DNA of 25,240 nt from Methanoregula sp. UBA247 (GTDB lineage Archaea; Halobacteriota; Methanomicrobia; Methanomicrobiales; Methanospirillaceae), in assembly GCA_002495055.1 (NCBI GenBank), contig DADR01000053.1:17932-43171 (forward strand), in the 5' to 3' direction. The notes under the pieces are model-generated. The model worked only from the letters and a program-made list of their open reading frames with translations. It had not been told where the DNA came from and searched no databases. Position numbers and translations under genes: made by a program. Every line of letters begins with the position of its first letter. Position 1 is the first letter of the stretch. Shown here piece after piece: positions 14,669-22,927 of this stretch.

Positions 14669-15325
14669 TCAGGTATTCTGTGCCCTCCACTTACCGCCCA
14701 TGTGTCCGCCACCAGTCCCATCATCGCGTGCGGGGTGTGCGTCCGGGTTTGCCGTCATGAATTCCTTGAGCAGGGTCTTTGCAGTCTTGTAATCCCCGCT
14801 TGTCACTGCTGCACTGATAGCCGATACATCGTATCCCTTTGCCGTCAGGTTGTCCAGCATCTCAAGCATTCTTGTTTCATTTGCCACGCCTTTCATCGGG
14901 CTTTTACCGATTCCATCGCCAATTGCGGGAAATACCTCCGGGTGCGCTGTCATGAACTCCTTGAGCAGGGTCTTTGCAGTCTTGTAATCCCCGCTCGTCA
15001 CTGCTGCACTGATAGCCGATACATCGTATCCCTTTTCCGTCAGGTTGTCCAGCATCTCAAGCATTCTTGTTTCATTTGCCACGCCTTTCATCGGGCCTTT
15101 ACTGGTACAGTTGGCAAATGCAGGGAATCCATCCTGGTGTGCAGTTCTGAATTCATTGAGCTGAGTCATGTTCGCCATACCGTTCGTCGGACCTTTGCCA
15201 CTGGTATTCTTGAAAGTATTACCAGTCCCCTTCTGCATCATGGCTGCTGCACCGGCCGAACCAATTACCAGCACAGCTACACAGAAGACTACGAGAGCTC
15301 CGATATAGGTTCTTGGTGTTTTCAT
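14669..15325 (-). CDS. Secreted protein with 65-residue repeats
   Basis: 218 residues from the ATG at 15325. A signal peptide (about 1-26, with GALVVFCVAVLVIGSAGAAA) is followed by a polar region and two nearly identical 65-residue repeats. Each contains PMKGVANETRMLEMLDNLT, KGYDVSAISAAVTSGDYKTA and KTLLKEFMTAHPEVFPA. A shorter copy before them (NGMANMTQLNEFRTAHQDGF) lacks the middle. The helical, Ala/Leu-rich repeats and many NxT sequons suggest a surface or outside-facing protein. It is not a family I recognise with a known function. The next gene downstream on the same strand is the three-gene ABC operon, but a promoter lies between them. Confidence 0.75.
   Translation of the reverse strand: MKTPRTYIGALVVFCVAVLVIGSAGAAAMMQKGTGNTFKNTSGKGPTNGMANMTQLNEFRTAHQDGFPAFANCTSKGPMKGVANETRMLEMLDNLTEKGYDVSAISAAVTSGDYKTAKTLLKEFMTAHPEVFPAIGDGIGKSPMKGVANETRMLEMLDNLTAKGYDVSAISAAVTSGDYKTAKTLLKEFMTANPDAHPARDDGTGGGHMGGKWRAQNT
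14754..15096 (-). repeat. Nearly identical 195-base direct repeats within the secreted protein gene
   Basis: The segments 14754-14901 and 14949-15096 are offset by exactly 195 bases and differ at only a few positions by eye. The identity includes synonymous sites, so duplication or gene conversion is recent. Confidence 0.85.
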
Positions 15326-15532
15326 AGTGTTTCCATGCACCGTGAGTCTATTATATTCGCATCATGGCGCAGGTCCTAATATCATCATAAAATAGCGATA
15401 ATTAAACCGGGAAGTTAACATTATCCGGATTCCGGAAATCCAGGGGTATTTTTCCAGGATCTTCCCGATGTTAATTACAGGAAATGCATAAATCAGAGCC
15501 TATTTAGGACTTAATGTATCTTTTTAATTGTA

Positions 15533-16066
15533 CTACTCTCTCCTGAAAAAACAGAAGGGATCTTCTGCTAAAAAATCCCTGTTCACTGCATACGCCCTGA
15601 CCAGGCATCCTCCTCTGAAGAGCTCCCGATAGGTGCAACCTGCACACCTGCCACCGAACCGGGCCTGTTTTTCCAGGAACCGTTCGGGCACTGGATTCGT
15701 GTTGTCCTGCCATATCCTGCTGAAGGGAAGCTTTCTGATATTTCCAAACAAAAATCCTCATAACAGGCAAACGGGCAGGGATAGACATTCCCGTGCGAAT
15801 CGATAGTTGCCACGCGGGTTCCTGCACTGCATCCCCCATTTAAGCGACTGCAGGAGCTCTCGTGCCTCATCGATGTCTGGATATCCGTCTTAATCCATTG
15901 AAGCGAGCAGGTGAATACAATCCTGGGGGGCATCTACCATGAGAAACTCCATGGATGCAGGGTCGGTCTCCTTTGCCTTCCGGTAGATGAGGGCGAGGAC
16001 TTCGTAAAAGAGGTTCGCCGCCTCCAAGCGATGCCATAATTGATCATTTCTAACGTTTTTCCAGTA
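15533..16066 (-). pseudogene. Broken radical SAM/SPASM protein, AhbC/AhbD/NirJ-like C-terminal part
   Basis: On the minus strand three reading frames together spell the end of a heme-biosynthesis-type radical SAM protein. Frame one (from about 16060) reads LWHRLEAANLFYEVLALIYR, KAKETDPASMEFLMVDAPQD and CIHLLASMD, then a TAA at 15890-15892. The same frame resumes with DGYPDIDEARELLQSLK. Frame two begins near 15840: NGGCSAGTRVATIDSHGNVY, then PCPF. Frame three begins near 15754: FGNIRKLPFSRIWQDNT, GGRCAGCTYRELFRGGC and RAYAVNRDFLAEDPFCF. The N-terminal radical SAM core with its CxxxCxxC cluster is missing, and one expected SPASM Cys is Phe (ELFRGGC). It therefore carries an internal stop, two frameshifts and a 5' truncation, and is not expected to work. 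Confidence 0.85.
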
Positions 16067-16282
16067 TTTTTAATAGATTAAGGTTCAGGGTAGTGCCGGG
16101 TGAATATGGAGGGCTTATCATGGCGATGCCGGATTACCACATCCCCTCTCACGGTTGTCCTGAAGCAGGCCTGGACCCGAAATTCTTTTCCCGGCGCCCG
16201 TGTTCTTGTCGTATCCCCGTTCTTTATTAAAAATTGCCCGGTATAACAATTCCTGAAACCACCTTTTTTTTTTAAGGAAGGC

Positions 16283-16294
16283 AAAAAGTATATC
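16283..16294 (+). promoter_or_regulatory. TATA box of the pspA operon
   Basis: AAAAAGTATATC lies about 65 bases before the pspA ATG. Transcription would begin near 16314; an AGGAGA ribosome site at 16340-16345 stands eight bases before the ATG. Confidence 0.5.
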
Positions 16295-16353
16295 GTGCAT
16301 CTCGCTAGTTACTAAAAGTGATAGCAGATTTGAGAGTGTAGGAGAGAAACAAC

Positions 16354-17052
16354 ATGGGTCTTTTGAACCGTATGGGTACTGTAATAAAGGCAAAAATGAG
16401 CAAAATAATCGGTGCAGCGGAAGATCCCCGCGAAACGCTCGATTATTCGTATGAGAAGCAGCTCGACCTGCTCCAGAATGTGAAACGTGGTGTGGCAGAA
16501 GTTACAACATCCAAAAAGCGGCTGCAGCTGCAGAAAGAGAAACTGCTCCTGAACATCCAGAAACTTGAGAACCAGGCACGCGATGCCGTCAAGGCAAACA
16601 GAGAAGACCTCGCCCGGCTCGCACTCGAGCGAAAAAGTGCCATTACATCGCAGATCGCGGGTCTTGACCAGGAGATTGCCACTCTCGAGACGGAACAGGC
16701 GAAGCTGGTTGCCGCTGAACAGCGATTATCTACTAAAATTGAAGTGTTCAGAACAAAAAAAGAGACAATCAAGGCACAATATTCCGCTGCCGAGGCACAG
16801 GTCAGGATCAGTGAATCGGTCTCGGGAATAAGTGAAGAGATGGCTGATATCGGGACCTCGATAGAGCGTGCAGAAGGCAAAACTGATGAGATGAAAGCCC
16901 GATCTGCTGCCTTAGACGAACTGATAGAGCAGGGGACTCTTGAGGATATTACCCGAAGCGGGGACAAAATTGACCAGGAACTTGCCAGAGTCAGCCAGAA
17001 GAGCAGTGTTGAATCCGAACTTGCCAGACTCAAGGCGGAGGAACGAAAATGA
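16354..17052 (+). CDS. pspA: PspA/IM30 family membrane-stress protein
   Basis: 232 residues, close to the family's usual length. The start MGLLNRMGTVIKAKMSKIIG is the amphipathic N-terminal helix that binds membranes, and AEDPRETLDYSYEKQ is the family's characteristic next segment. Residues about 25-215 are almost entirely coiled coil (heptads rich in Glu, Lys, Leu and Ala, such as KKRLQLQKEKLLLNIQKLEN). PspA/IM30 proteins form ESCRT-III-like assemblies on the inner face of the membrane and protect it under stress. The stop overlaps the start of the pspAA gene (ATGA), so the two products are made together. A clear TATA box and AGGAGA site precede the gene. Confidence 0.93.
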   Translation: MGLLNRMGTVIKAKMSKIIGAAEDPRETLDYSYEKQLDLLQNVKRGVAEVTTSKKRLQLQKEKLLLNIQKLENQARDAVKANREDLARLALERKSAITSQIAGLDQEIATLETEQAKLVAAEQRLSTKIEVFRTKKETIKAQYSAAEAQVRISESVSGISEEMADIGTSIERAEGKTDEMKARSAALDELIEQGTLEDITRSGDKIDQELARVSQKSSVESELARLKAEERK

Positions 17053-17327
17053 TCATACGAATCATGGGAGAAGGTCAGTATAACGTAAAAAGCAGTCTTT
17101 TTGATGACCTGAATAAAATCGACAATACCATCGTCGATTATGTGCAGAAAGGAGATGAACAGGGATACAAAAAAAGCCTGGCAAAACTCATCAGCACGAT
17201 AAAGAGCAAAGGCAAGGTACTGGATGACAAGGAGCTCCTTGAATCCGATATCATCGTGCCCCCGTCTGATATGACCCTCAAAGAAGCGAGGGATGTTTTC
17301 AAGGGTTCAGGACTTTTAAAAGATTGA
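17049..17327 (+). CDS. pspAA: PspA-associated protein PspAA
   Basis: 92 residues. The start MIIRIMGEGQYNV and the end DIIVPPSDMTLKEARDVF, then GSGLLKD, match the PspAA family, known as a small partner encoded next to PspA in archaea and actinobacteria. It is soluble and has no signal peptide. Its start codon lies within the pspA stop region (four-base overlap), showing translational coupling. The usual inference is that PspAA binds or adjusts PspA assemblies; no catalytic residues are seen. The next gene on the right, pspAB, is read towards it from the other strand, with 57 bases between them. Confidence 0.9.
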   Translation: MIIRIMGEGQYNVKSSLFDDLNKIDNTIVDYVQKGDEQGYKKSLAKLISTIKSKGKVLDDKELLESDIIVPPSDMTLKEARDVFKGSGLLKD

Positions 17328-17384
17328 AAGGAAAAACCGCGGACGTTATTGTGTACGTATAACAATGGGCAGCAGCCGGTGAGA

Positions 17385-17957
17385 CTAGAGCGGTATACCC
17401 CAGAGGGGATACCACATCCCCACATCTTTTTCAATCGGGAGTTCCCGTTCCAGCAGGGACCGCATCCTGATTTCAACGGCATTGTCACGTGTCTTATCGG
17501 GAGCGGGAACAAAGGGATAATACCGTCCCTGCTTGAAGTTGTATACCCAGTACACGGGTTTTGCATTCTCAAACCGGAAGATAGCGCAGAGGAGATAGGT
17601 ACCAAAGCCCCGTTCAATAAGGGTCTGGCTGACCAGGTGAAGCCCCGTGACCAGATCCTCAAAATCAGGATCCTCCAGTACCACCCAGGTAAAGCGGTAT
17701 TCATCGGTGGTAATCCGGTACGTGCTTCCTGTCTCTTTGCAGCTGAGCTGGAGCAATTCTTCGATCTCGGTTCTGGCAGCATCATAATGTGAGGACTCGA
17801 GGGGTTTGAAACAGAGTCCGGCAGTTGAGGATGCTTTCAGGTTCATCTCGCTTTGCATCGTAACACTTGCAGCCGAAATCGCGAAAAGGTTATCAATCGT
17901 TGCCTTGGGAAGACGGGTTTTCCCGAACAGCGCATCCCATGCATCCTTCAATGCCAT
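17385..17957 (-). CDS. pspAB: PspA-associated protein PspAB
   Basis: 190 residues. The start MALKDAWDALFGKTRLPKAT, the middle DEYRFTWVVLEDPDFEDLVT and HLVSQTLIERGFGTYLLCAI, and the end RYYPFVPAP, RDNAVEIRMRS, PIEKDVGMWYPLWGIP match the PspAB family in order and length. It is a soluble alpha/beta protein with no known catalytic site. PspAB is typically found beside HtpX or PspA in archaea and actinobacteria. Here its ATG overlaps the htpX stop codon by one base (TAATG), so it is co-translated with the protease. It likely links membrane-protein quality control to the Psp response. Confidence 0.9.
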   Translation of the reverse strand: MALKDAWDALFGKTRLPKATIDNLFAISAASVTMQSEMNLKASSTAGLCFKPLESSHYDAARTEIEELLQLSCKETGSTYRITTDEYRFTWVVLEDPDFEDLVTGLHLVSQTLIERGFGTYLLCAIFRFENAKPVYWVYNFKQGRYYPFVPAPDKTRDNAVEIRMRSLLERELPIEKDVGMWYPLWGIPL

Positions 17958-18865
17958 TATCCCTTCATCTCCCGTTGAATTCGCTCAAGAGCCGCAATTC
18001 GCTGCTCTACCGTTGGGTGCGTGGAGAGAAGATTAAAAATTGAAGATCCCGAAATTGCCGGAATAATGAAAAACGCATTCATTCCCTCGACTTTTCTGAG
18101 ATCAGTGGTTGGTACGTGTACCATCTCTCCGCTGATCTTTAACAGTGCCGATGCGAGATGGGAGGGATTACCGGTTAGGATCGCTGAACCCTTGTCTGCG
18201 GCGAATTCACGGTACCGTGAGAGGGCTTTAATCAGGAGAAAACTGATAAGCCAGACTATCGCTGCAAGGATCGGTATAATCACGAGAAGCGCGGTCTTAT
18301 CGCTTCTCTTCCCACCCGAGCCCATACCCATACCGCCGGAATATAACCAGGTCCTGAAAATGTAAAACGCTACCGTGGAGAGAAAACTAGCCAGGGTGAT
18401 AACCATGACATCGCGGTTCTTCACATGACTGAGTTCGTGGGCGATGACCGCCTCGAGCTCATCCTGATTCAGCGTGCTGACGAGGCTGGTGGTCACCGCG
18501 ATGACAGAATTTTGAGGATTGCGCCCGGATGCAAACGCATTAGGAACTGCGGAATTTACAACGGCAAGCTTTGGCCGGGAGATTCCTGCAATTGCACAAA
18601 GGCGTGTCAGGGTTTCGTAGAGTCGTGGTTCTTCCTGTTCCGAAACCACCCGCGCACCCATAGACCACAGTGCCATACGGTCCGAGAAAAAATACTGGAG
18701 CAGGAGCATTATAGCCACGATGGCAACGAGGACGAGTGTTTCGACTCCGATATATGCCAATACCGCGATGAAGACGAAATAAATCACCATAAGTAAAAAT
18801 AACGTTACGACCATTCGCAACTCTAATCCAAGGTCCCGGGGCCATCGTACCATAGCGTTCATCAT
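17957..18865 (-). CDS. htpX: HtpX-type membrane zinc metalloprotease (M48)
   Basis: 302 residues. Two N-terminal transmembrane helices (about 17-60) precede the protease part. The zinc site is HELSH (H143, E144, H147) with the third ligand Glu 220 in YREFAADKGS (Asp 224 also conserved). Another hydrophobic stretch (about 191-212) lies between. The N-terminal region carries RVVSEQEEPRLYETLTRLC, typical of HtpX. HtpX cuts misfolded or damaged membrane proteins from the cytoplasmic side. The gene is followed with a one-base overlap by pspAB and faces pspA-pspAA, so it belongs to an envelope-stress module. The start at 18865 (ATGATG) has only a weak ribosome site. Confidence 0.93.
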   Translation of the reverse strand: MMNAMVRWPRDLGLELRMVVTLFLLMVIYFVFIAVLAYIGVETLVLVAIVAIMLLLQYFFSDRMALWSMGARVVSEQEEPRLYETLTRLCAIAGISRPKLAVVNSAVPNAFASGRNPQNSVIAVTTSLVSTLNQDELEAVIAHELSHVKNRDVMVITLASFLSTVAFYIFRTWLYSGGMGMGSGGKRSDKTALLVIIPILAAIVWLISFLLIKALSRYREFAADKGSAILTGNPSHLASALLKISGEMVHVPTTDLRKVEGMNAFFIIPAISGSSIFNLLSTHPTVEQRIAALERIQREMKG

Positions 18866-18972
18866 GTATTTTTACTATTCCGGGAGTAGCTGTCTTACCG
18901 GGGCTTTAAAAAAAAAAGCGCCCATGACAGAAATTTCTCACACTCCTGGCATTTATCACATAGACCACCAAC

Positions 18973-18981
18973 ATTAAATAA
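18973..18981 (+). promoter_or_regulatory. Candidate TATA box before the DUF853 ATPase
   Basis: ATTAAATAA would place transcript start near 19003. A short inverted repeat, TGCGAC (18998-19003) and GTCGCA (19014-19019), lies exactly at that point and could be an operator. This argues against starting the protein at the GTG at 18997. Confidence 0.35.
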
Positions 18982-19176
18982 ATTCTTACCCGGAGCGTGC
19001 GACAAAAAGACCGGTCGCAAAAAGGGGAAAAGGATACCTTCATGGTTAACACAAGGAAGAAAGAAAATTATAACACCTCTCCGATGAATCCCTGCTTTAG
19101 GGAATGCTCTTTTCACTCTTCATCACGGAACCGAATAAACCATATCTGTCCTGAGAGAATAGTGCATTGGATTTGT

Positions 19177-20643
19177 ATGCCGGATAACGCTGAACCTGTT
19201 CCCATTGCAAAAGGAGTGCAGACTGTCTCTATGCTTCCCGGAATGGCAAACCGCCATGGCCTCATCGCAGGAGCTACCGGGACCGGAAAAACCACTACGT
19301 TGCGGGTACTTGCGGAAAATTTCAGCCGGATCGGGGTCCCGGTCTTTATGGCAGATATCAAGGGGGATCTTTCAGGACTGATCAAGCCGGGTGGAGATAA
19401 CCCCAAGATTACCGAAAGGGCTGCAGAACTTGGACTTCCGGGTGTTCTTCCGGAAGGATATCCTGTCACGTTCTGGGATGTTTATGGCGAATCCGGCCTG
19501 CCTGTCAGGACAACCATATCGGAAATGGGACCACTTCTTCTTGCACGCATACTGGATTTGAATGATATCCAGACCGATATCCTGACAGTACTTTTTAAGA
19601 TTGCCGATGACTCCGGTCTCCTGCTTCTCGACTTAAAAGACATGAGGTCTCTTGCCCAGTATTGTAGCGCTCATGCAAAAGATCTCAAAAGCCAGTACGG
19701 GAATATATCTCCTTCAAGCATCGGTTCTATACAGAGGAGCCTGCTGAATCTCGAACAACAGGGAGGCGACCACTTTTTTGGCGAACCTGCGCTGAATGTG
19801 CTTGATTTTATGAAGACCGATGCGGCTGGTCGTGGGATGATTAATGTGCTTACGGCTGATCGCCTGATGCAGTCACCGAAAATCTATGCCACCCTGCTCT
19901 TGTGGCTCCTTTCTGAACTGTTTGAGACGTTCCCCGAGGCCGGGGATCTCCCGAAACCGAAACTGGTATTTTTCTTTGATGAAGCCCACCTGCTGTTCCA
20001 GGATACCCCAAAGATACTGGAAGAGAGGATCATACAGGTCGTCCGTCTCATCAGGTCAAAGGGAATCGGTGTGTATTTTATCACGCAAAATCCGATTGAC
20101 CTCCCTGATCCGGTTCTCGGACAACTGGGAAACCGGGTGCACCATGCCCTTCGTGCTTTTACCCCAAAAGACCAGAAAAACGTGAAAGCGGCTGCCCAGA
20201 CTTTACGACCCAACCCTGCATTCGACACCGTAACTGCGATCACCGGACTCCGGATCGGGGAAGCACTCATTTCGATGCTCGACACCCAGGGCAGCCCGAT
20301 GCCCGTGGAACGGGCACTCATCTATCCACCTCACAGCAGGATGACACCGCTGACCGTGGAAGAGCGGGACCTGGTCATCAGGAACTCCCCGTTATTAGCT
20401 GCATACATGAAGGTGATCGACCGTGAATCCGCGTATGAACAGTTAAAAAAGAAAGCTGATTTGATGCCAGCAGCAAAAACTCCTGAGGTTCCGGTGAAAA
20501 AACCTCATAAAACATCAGGATCTGTCCCAGGGGATGTCATCGGATCTGCTGCAAAGAGTGCCGCTCATGCCATAGGGAGCCAGATAGGCCGGGAGATCAT
20601 GAGGGGACTGCTTGGTTCTCTTACCACGACAAGGAAAAAGTAA
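19177..20643 (+). CDS. HerA-like ATPase of the DUF853 (YjgR) family
   Basis: 488 residues from the ATG at 19177. Near the N-terminus lies PIAKGVQTVSMLPGMANRHG, typical of the family start, then Walker A GATGTGKT (32-39), MADIKGDLSG, and the Walker B KLVFFFDEAHLLF with D268-E269. QNPIDLPDPVLGQLGNRVHH and ALRAFTPKDQK follow, all in family order. A basic low-complexity tail (about 430-485) ends the protein. DUF853 proteins are FtsK/HerA-superfamily ATPases; their cellular role is poorly known and is thought to involve DNA or membrane-associated translocation. In-frame starts at 19042 (AAGGAT site upstream) and 19084 would add up to 45 residues of unlikely composition; they cannot be excluded. 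No partner nuclease such as NurA is beside it. Confidence 0.88.
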   Translation: MPDNAEPVPIAKGVQTVSMLPGMANRHGLIAGATGTGKTTTLRVLAENFSRIGVPVFMADIKGDLSGLIKPGGDNPKITERAAELGLPGVLPEGYPVTFWDVYGESGLPVRTTISEMGPLLLARILDLNDIQTDILTVLFKIADDSGLLLLDLKDMRSLAQYCSAHAKDLKSQYGNISPSSIGSIQRSLLNLEQQGGDHFFGEPALNVLDFMKTDAAGRGMINVLTADRLMQSPKIYATLLLWLLSELFETFPEAGDLPKPKLVFFFDEAHLLFQDTPKILEERIIQVVRLIRSKGIGVYFITQNPIDLPDPVLGQLGNRVHHALRAFTPKDQKNVKAAAQTLRPNPAFDTVTAITGLRIGEALISMLDTQGSPMPVERALIYPPHSRMTPLTVEERDLVIRNSPLLAAYMKVIDRESAYEQLKKKADLMPAAKTPEVPVKKPHKTSGSVPGDVIGSAAKSAAHAIGSQIGREIMRGLLGSLTTTRKK

Positions 20644-20662
20644 ACCGTACCTGCAGCGGTCT

Positions 20663-20669
20663 AAAAAAA
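20663..20669 (-). terminator. U-tract terminator of the aminotransferase gene
   Basis: On the minus strand a run of seven T directly follows the aminotransferase stop codon, the usual form of archaeal termination. It also sits in the 26 bases between two converging genes. Confidence 0.5.
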
Positions 20670-21890
20670 TTACATCAGGGTGTTGAGGACATTTGAGAAA
20701 CGTTCCATCCCGGTTATGATTTTTTGTTCAGTGGAATTGGAGAAGTTGAGACGTATCGTATTCCCACCTCCACCATCAGTATAGAATGGTGTGCCAGGAA
20801 GTACAGCAACACCTTTTTTGAGGGACTGCTCGAATACTTCGGTCGATGATATTCCCTCCGGCAAGGTTAACCAGACAAACATACCCCCTTTTGGTTCTGT
20901 GAAGTTCACCGATTCCGGAAATTTTTCCCTGATCATGTCGATCATAAGGTGGCATTGTGTTTTATAGACCTGACAGATTTTCTGGATATGGTCATCGATG
21001 TTCTGCTGGTGCAGATATTGGAAAGCGATACGCTGTGACAGATAATTTGAATGCAGGTCTGATGCCTGTTTTGCGATGACGAGTTGTTCCATGATATCGG
21101 GAGGCGCCACCACCCATCCAAGGCGCATCCCGGGCGCAAGAATCTTGGAAAAAGATCCGGTGATAATGGTCTGATCCAGTAAAAATTTCCGCATGGACAA
21201 CAGGCTTTTTCCGGAAAAATTTAATTCGCCATAAGCATCGTCTTCAACAAAGAGGGTATCGGTGTTTCCCATGACTGATGCCAGTTCCTGACGCCGGTCA
21301 TTCGAATAAGTAATCCCGGAGGGATTTTGCGAATTGGGGATCCCATAGAAGAGTTTGACCCGGTGTGCATCAAGTACGTGTGCCAGCATACCAGGATCCA
21401 GACCATTATCATTGAGGTTAACCGGGTGGAAAACCGGTTCGTAGAGTGAGAATGCCTGTATTGCACCCAGGTATCCCGGGCGTTCGATTGCGATATGATC
21501 GCGATTATCTATAAAAACTTTGCCGATCAGGTCGAGACACTGTTGTGAACCGTTGGTTATCAGGATTTCACCAGGAGAAACAGACAATCCAAGACGTTTT
21601 TTGTAGCGCTCTGCAATGAACTGCCGGAGTGGCAGATATCCTTCCGTCGTTGAGTACTGGAGCACGGAAGGGCCATCCTGTTCCAGCACCGTTGCCGCTG
21701 CAAGGCTGATGCCTTTGACATCAATAAGAGCAGGATTCGGGAGCCCACCGGCAAAAGAAATAATCGATGGGTTTTCAGTTACTTTGAGAATCTCCCGGAT
21801 AAACGATCTGGGAGTTTTTGCCATCCTTTGGGCAAAATGTCTGCAACTTTTGTTGTTGTGCGTTGTTTCATCAGTGATACGCGGATTCAT
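20670..21890 (-). CDS. PLP-dependent class I/II aminotransferase (LysN/2-aminoadipate type)
   Basis: 406 residues. The start region SFIREILKVTENPSIISFAG, then GLPNP, is typical of the 2-aminoadipate/MocR-type branch of fold-type I aminotransferases. Next come YSTTEGYLPLRQFIAERYKK, ITNGSQQCLDLIGKVF (phosphate and ring contacts), IPNSQNPSG, VEDDAYGELNF (Asp 217 or 218 to the pyridine nitrogen), GSFSKILAPGMRLGW with the Schiff-base Lys 249, and RLNFSN near the C-terminus for the substrate carboxylate. It should be an active amino-transferring enzyme with 2-oxoglutarate; the second substrate (2-aminoadipate, aromatic or branched-chain amino acids) cannot be told. The gene is alone, converging with the DUF853 gene and divergent from the hydrolase. 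Confidence 0.92.
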   Translation of the reverse strand: MNPRITDETTHNNKSCRHFAQRMAKTPRSFIREILKVTENPSIISFAGGLPNPALIDVKGISLAAATVLEQDGPSVLQYSTTEGYLPLRQFIAERYKKRLGLSVSPGEILITNGSQQCLDLIGKVFIDNRDHIAIERPGYLGAIQAFSLYEPVFHPVNLNDNGLDPGMLAHVLDAHRVKLFYGIPNSQNPSGITYSNDRRQELASVMGNTDTLFVEDDAYGELNFSGKSLLSMRKFLLDQTIITGSFSKILAPGMRLGWVVAPPDIMEQLVIAKQASDLHSNYLSQRIAFQYLHQQNIDDHIQKICQVYKTQCHLMIDMIREKFPESVNFTEPKGGMFVWLTLPEGISSTEVFEQSLKKGVAVLPGTPFYTDGGGGNTIRLNFSNSTEQKIITGMERFSNVLNTLM

Positions 21891-21928
21891 TATTCACCGT
21901 TTATTCCAAAATTAATAGAAAAGAAAGG

Positions 21929-21934
21929 TTTAAA
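21929..21934 (+). promoter_or_regulatory. Candidate TATA box for the hydrolase-CDF operon
   Basis: TTTAAA lies about 75 bases before the ATG at 22006, in the AT-rich divergent region. A GGAG ribosome site stands seven bases before that ATG. Confidence 0.35.
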
Positions 21935-22005
21935 GGATTTCCCGTTTCCCATATTTTCACGGGTATTTTTCAGGAGGAAAAAAGGAATTGTAATGGAGTT
22001 TTTTT

Positions 22006-22908
22006 ATGAATCCACATCCGGATCATATACCATTTTCGTTTACGACACCCATGAGTACTATCATGACCAGTGATCGGTACCCGGTGATTCTTGTGCACGG
22101 GTGGAACAGCCACCCGGGTGTCTGGAAGAGACTGGTTGTTCGTCTCGAGGCTGCAGGAATCCCTTACCGGAGATTTGACCATACCGGAATGCGGAATTTC
22201 GCATTATCGGAGATTGCTGAATCACTCCAGGAATATATCCGGGAAGTGCGGGAGGAGACCGGTTGGTCAGGACCTGTCGATATTGTGTGCCATTCGATTG
22301 GGACGTGTATTGTCCGTTACCTTCTCGAGGTTGTGGATGGGACAGGACGAAGACAGGTAGTCCGGCAGCTGATCGGCCTCGGCCCTCCCAATAACGGCTC
22401 AGCGCTCGCGGAACTTTTTAATGATCTTCAACGGGGCGAGGAGATCATCAACCGGCTCACCGGCGTATTTATCCCAAAGGGATATGATCCTGCCGCTGAC
22501 CAACTCGTACAGGACGTTCGACCCGGAAGTCCGGTGATACACAATCTTCGCACAGCAGGATTACGGTCAGATATTACGTACCGCATTATCGTGACTGCAA
22601 ATCCTGATGATGTTCCCGGGTTCTTTCCCTGGTTTGAGGGAAAGACCTGGGAGATTGCCGAGAATGGAAGGTACCGGGCAACCCTGGACGGTGACGGTGT
22701 TGTGGCACTTCGGGAGTCGGTACTTCCAGGCATTTCCCTTGATATCCTGTCAGCTTCTTTAGAGGGCGAGGAGAACCTGCCTGCACCGGACCAGTACTGT
22801 CATATCAACCTGCCCAGAAATCCCCTCGTGATTGAACGGATCATACACTACCTGACAACGGATACTGGCGGGAAATCAGAATCTTCATCCGAAAAAACAG
22901 GTCCCTAA
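22006..22908 (+). CDS. Alpha/beta hydrolase, lipase/esterase-like
   Basis: 300 residues, no signal peptide, so cytoplasmic or peripheral. The lipase pattern is clear: PVILVHGWNSHPGVWKRLV (oxyanion HGW), then DIVCHSIGTCIVRYLLE with the nucleophile Ser 97 (C-H-S-I-G in place of the usual GHSMG), GLGPPNNGSALAEL, a candidate acid in DGDGVV, and catalytic His 266 in CHINLPRNPLVIE. This matches bacterial triacylglycerol-lipase/PGAP1-like hydrolases that release a carboxylate from an ester or amide; the substrate is unknown. In archaea, whose lipids are ethers, such enzymes more likely act on small esters or imported lipids. The gene ends 19 bases before the CDF gene, forming an operon. Confidence 0.85.
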   Translation: MNPHPDHIPFSFTTPMSTIMTSDRYPVILVHGWNSHPGVWKRLVVRLEAAGIPYRRFDHTGMRNFALSEIAESLQEYIREVREETGWSGPVDIVCHSIGTCIVRYLLEVVDGTGRRQVVRQLIGLGPPNNGSALAELFNDLQRGEEIINRLTGVFIPKGYDPAADQLVQDVRPGSPVIHNLRTAGLRSDITYRIIVTANPDDVPGFFPWFEGKTWEIAENGRYRATLDGDGVVALRESVLPGISLDILSASLEGEENLPAPDQYCHINLPRNPLVIERIIHYLTTDTGGKSESSSEKTGP

Positions 22909-22927
22909 AAAAAATCCAGCAGGTACC

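Noticed and set aside
16443..17033. A long open frame on the minus strand opposite pspA
   Set aside because: It is the mirror of the Glu/Lys-rich coiled-coil codons of pspA and reads as Ser/Phe/Arg low complexity.
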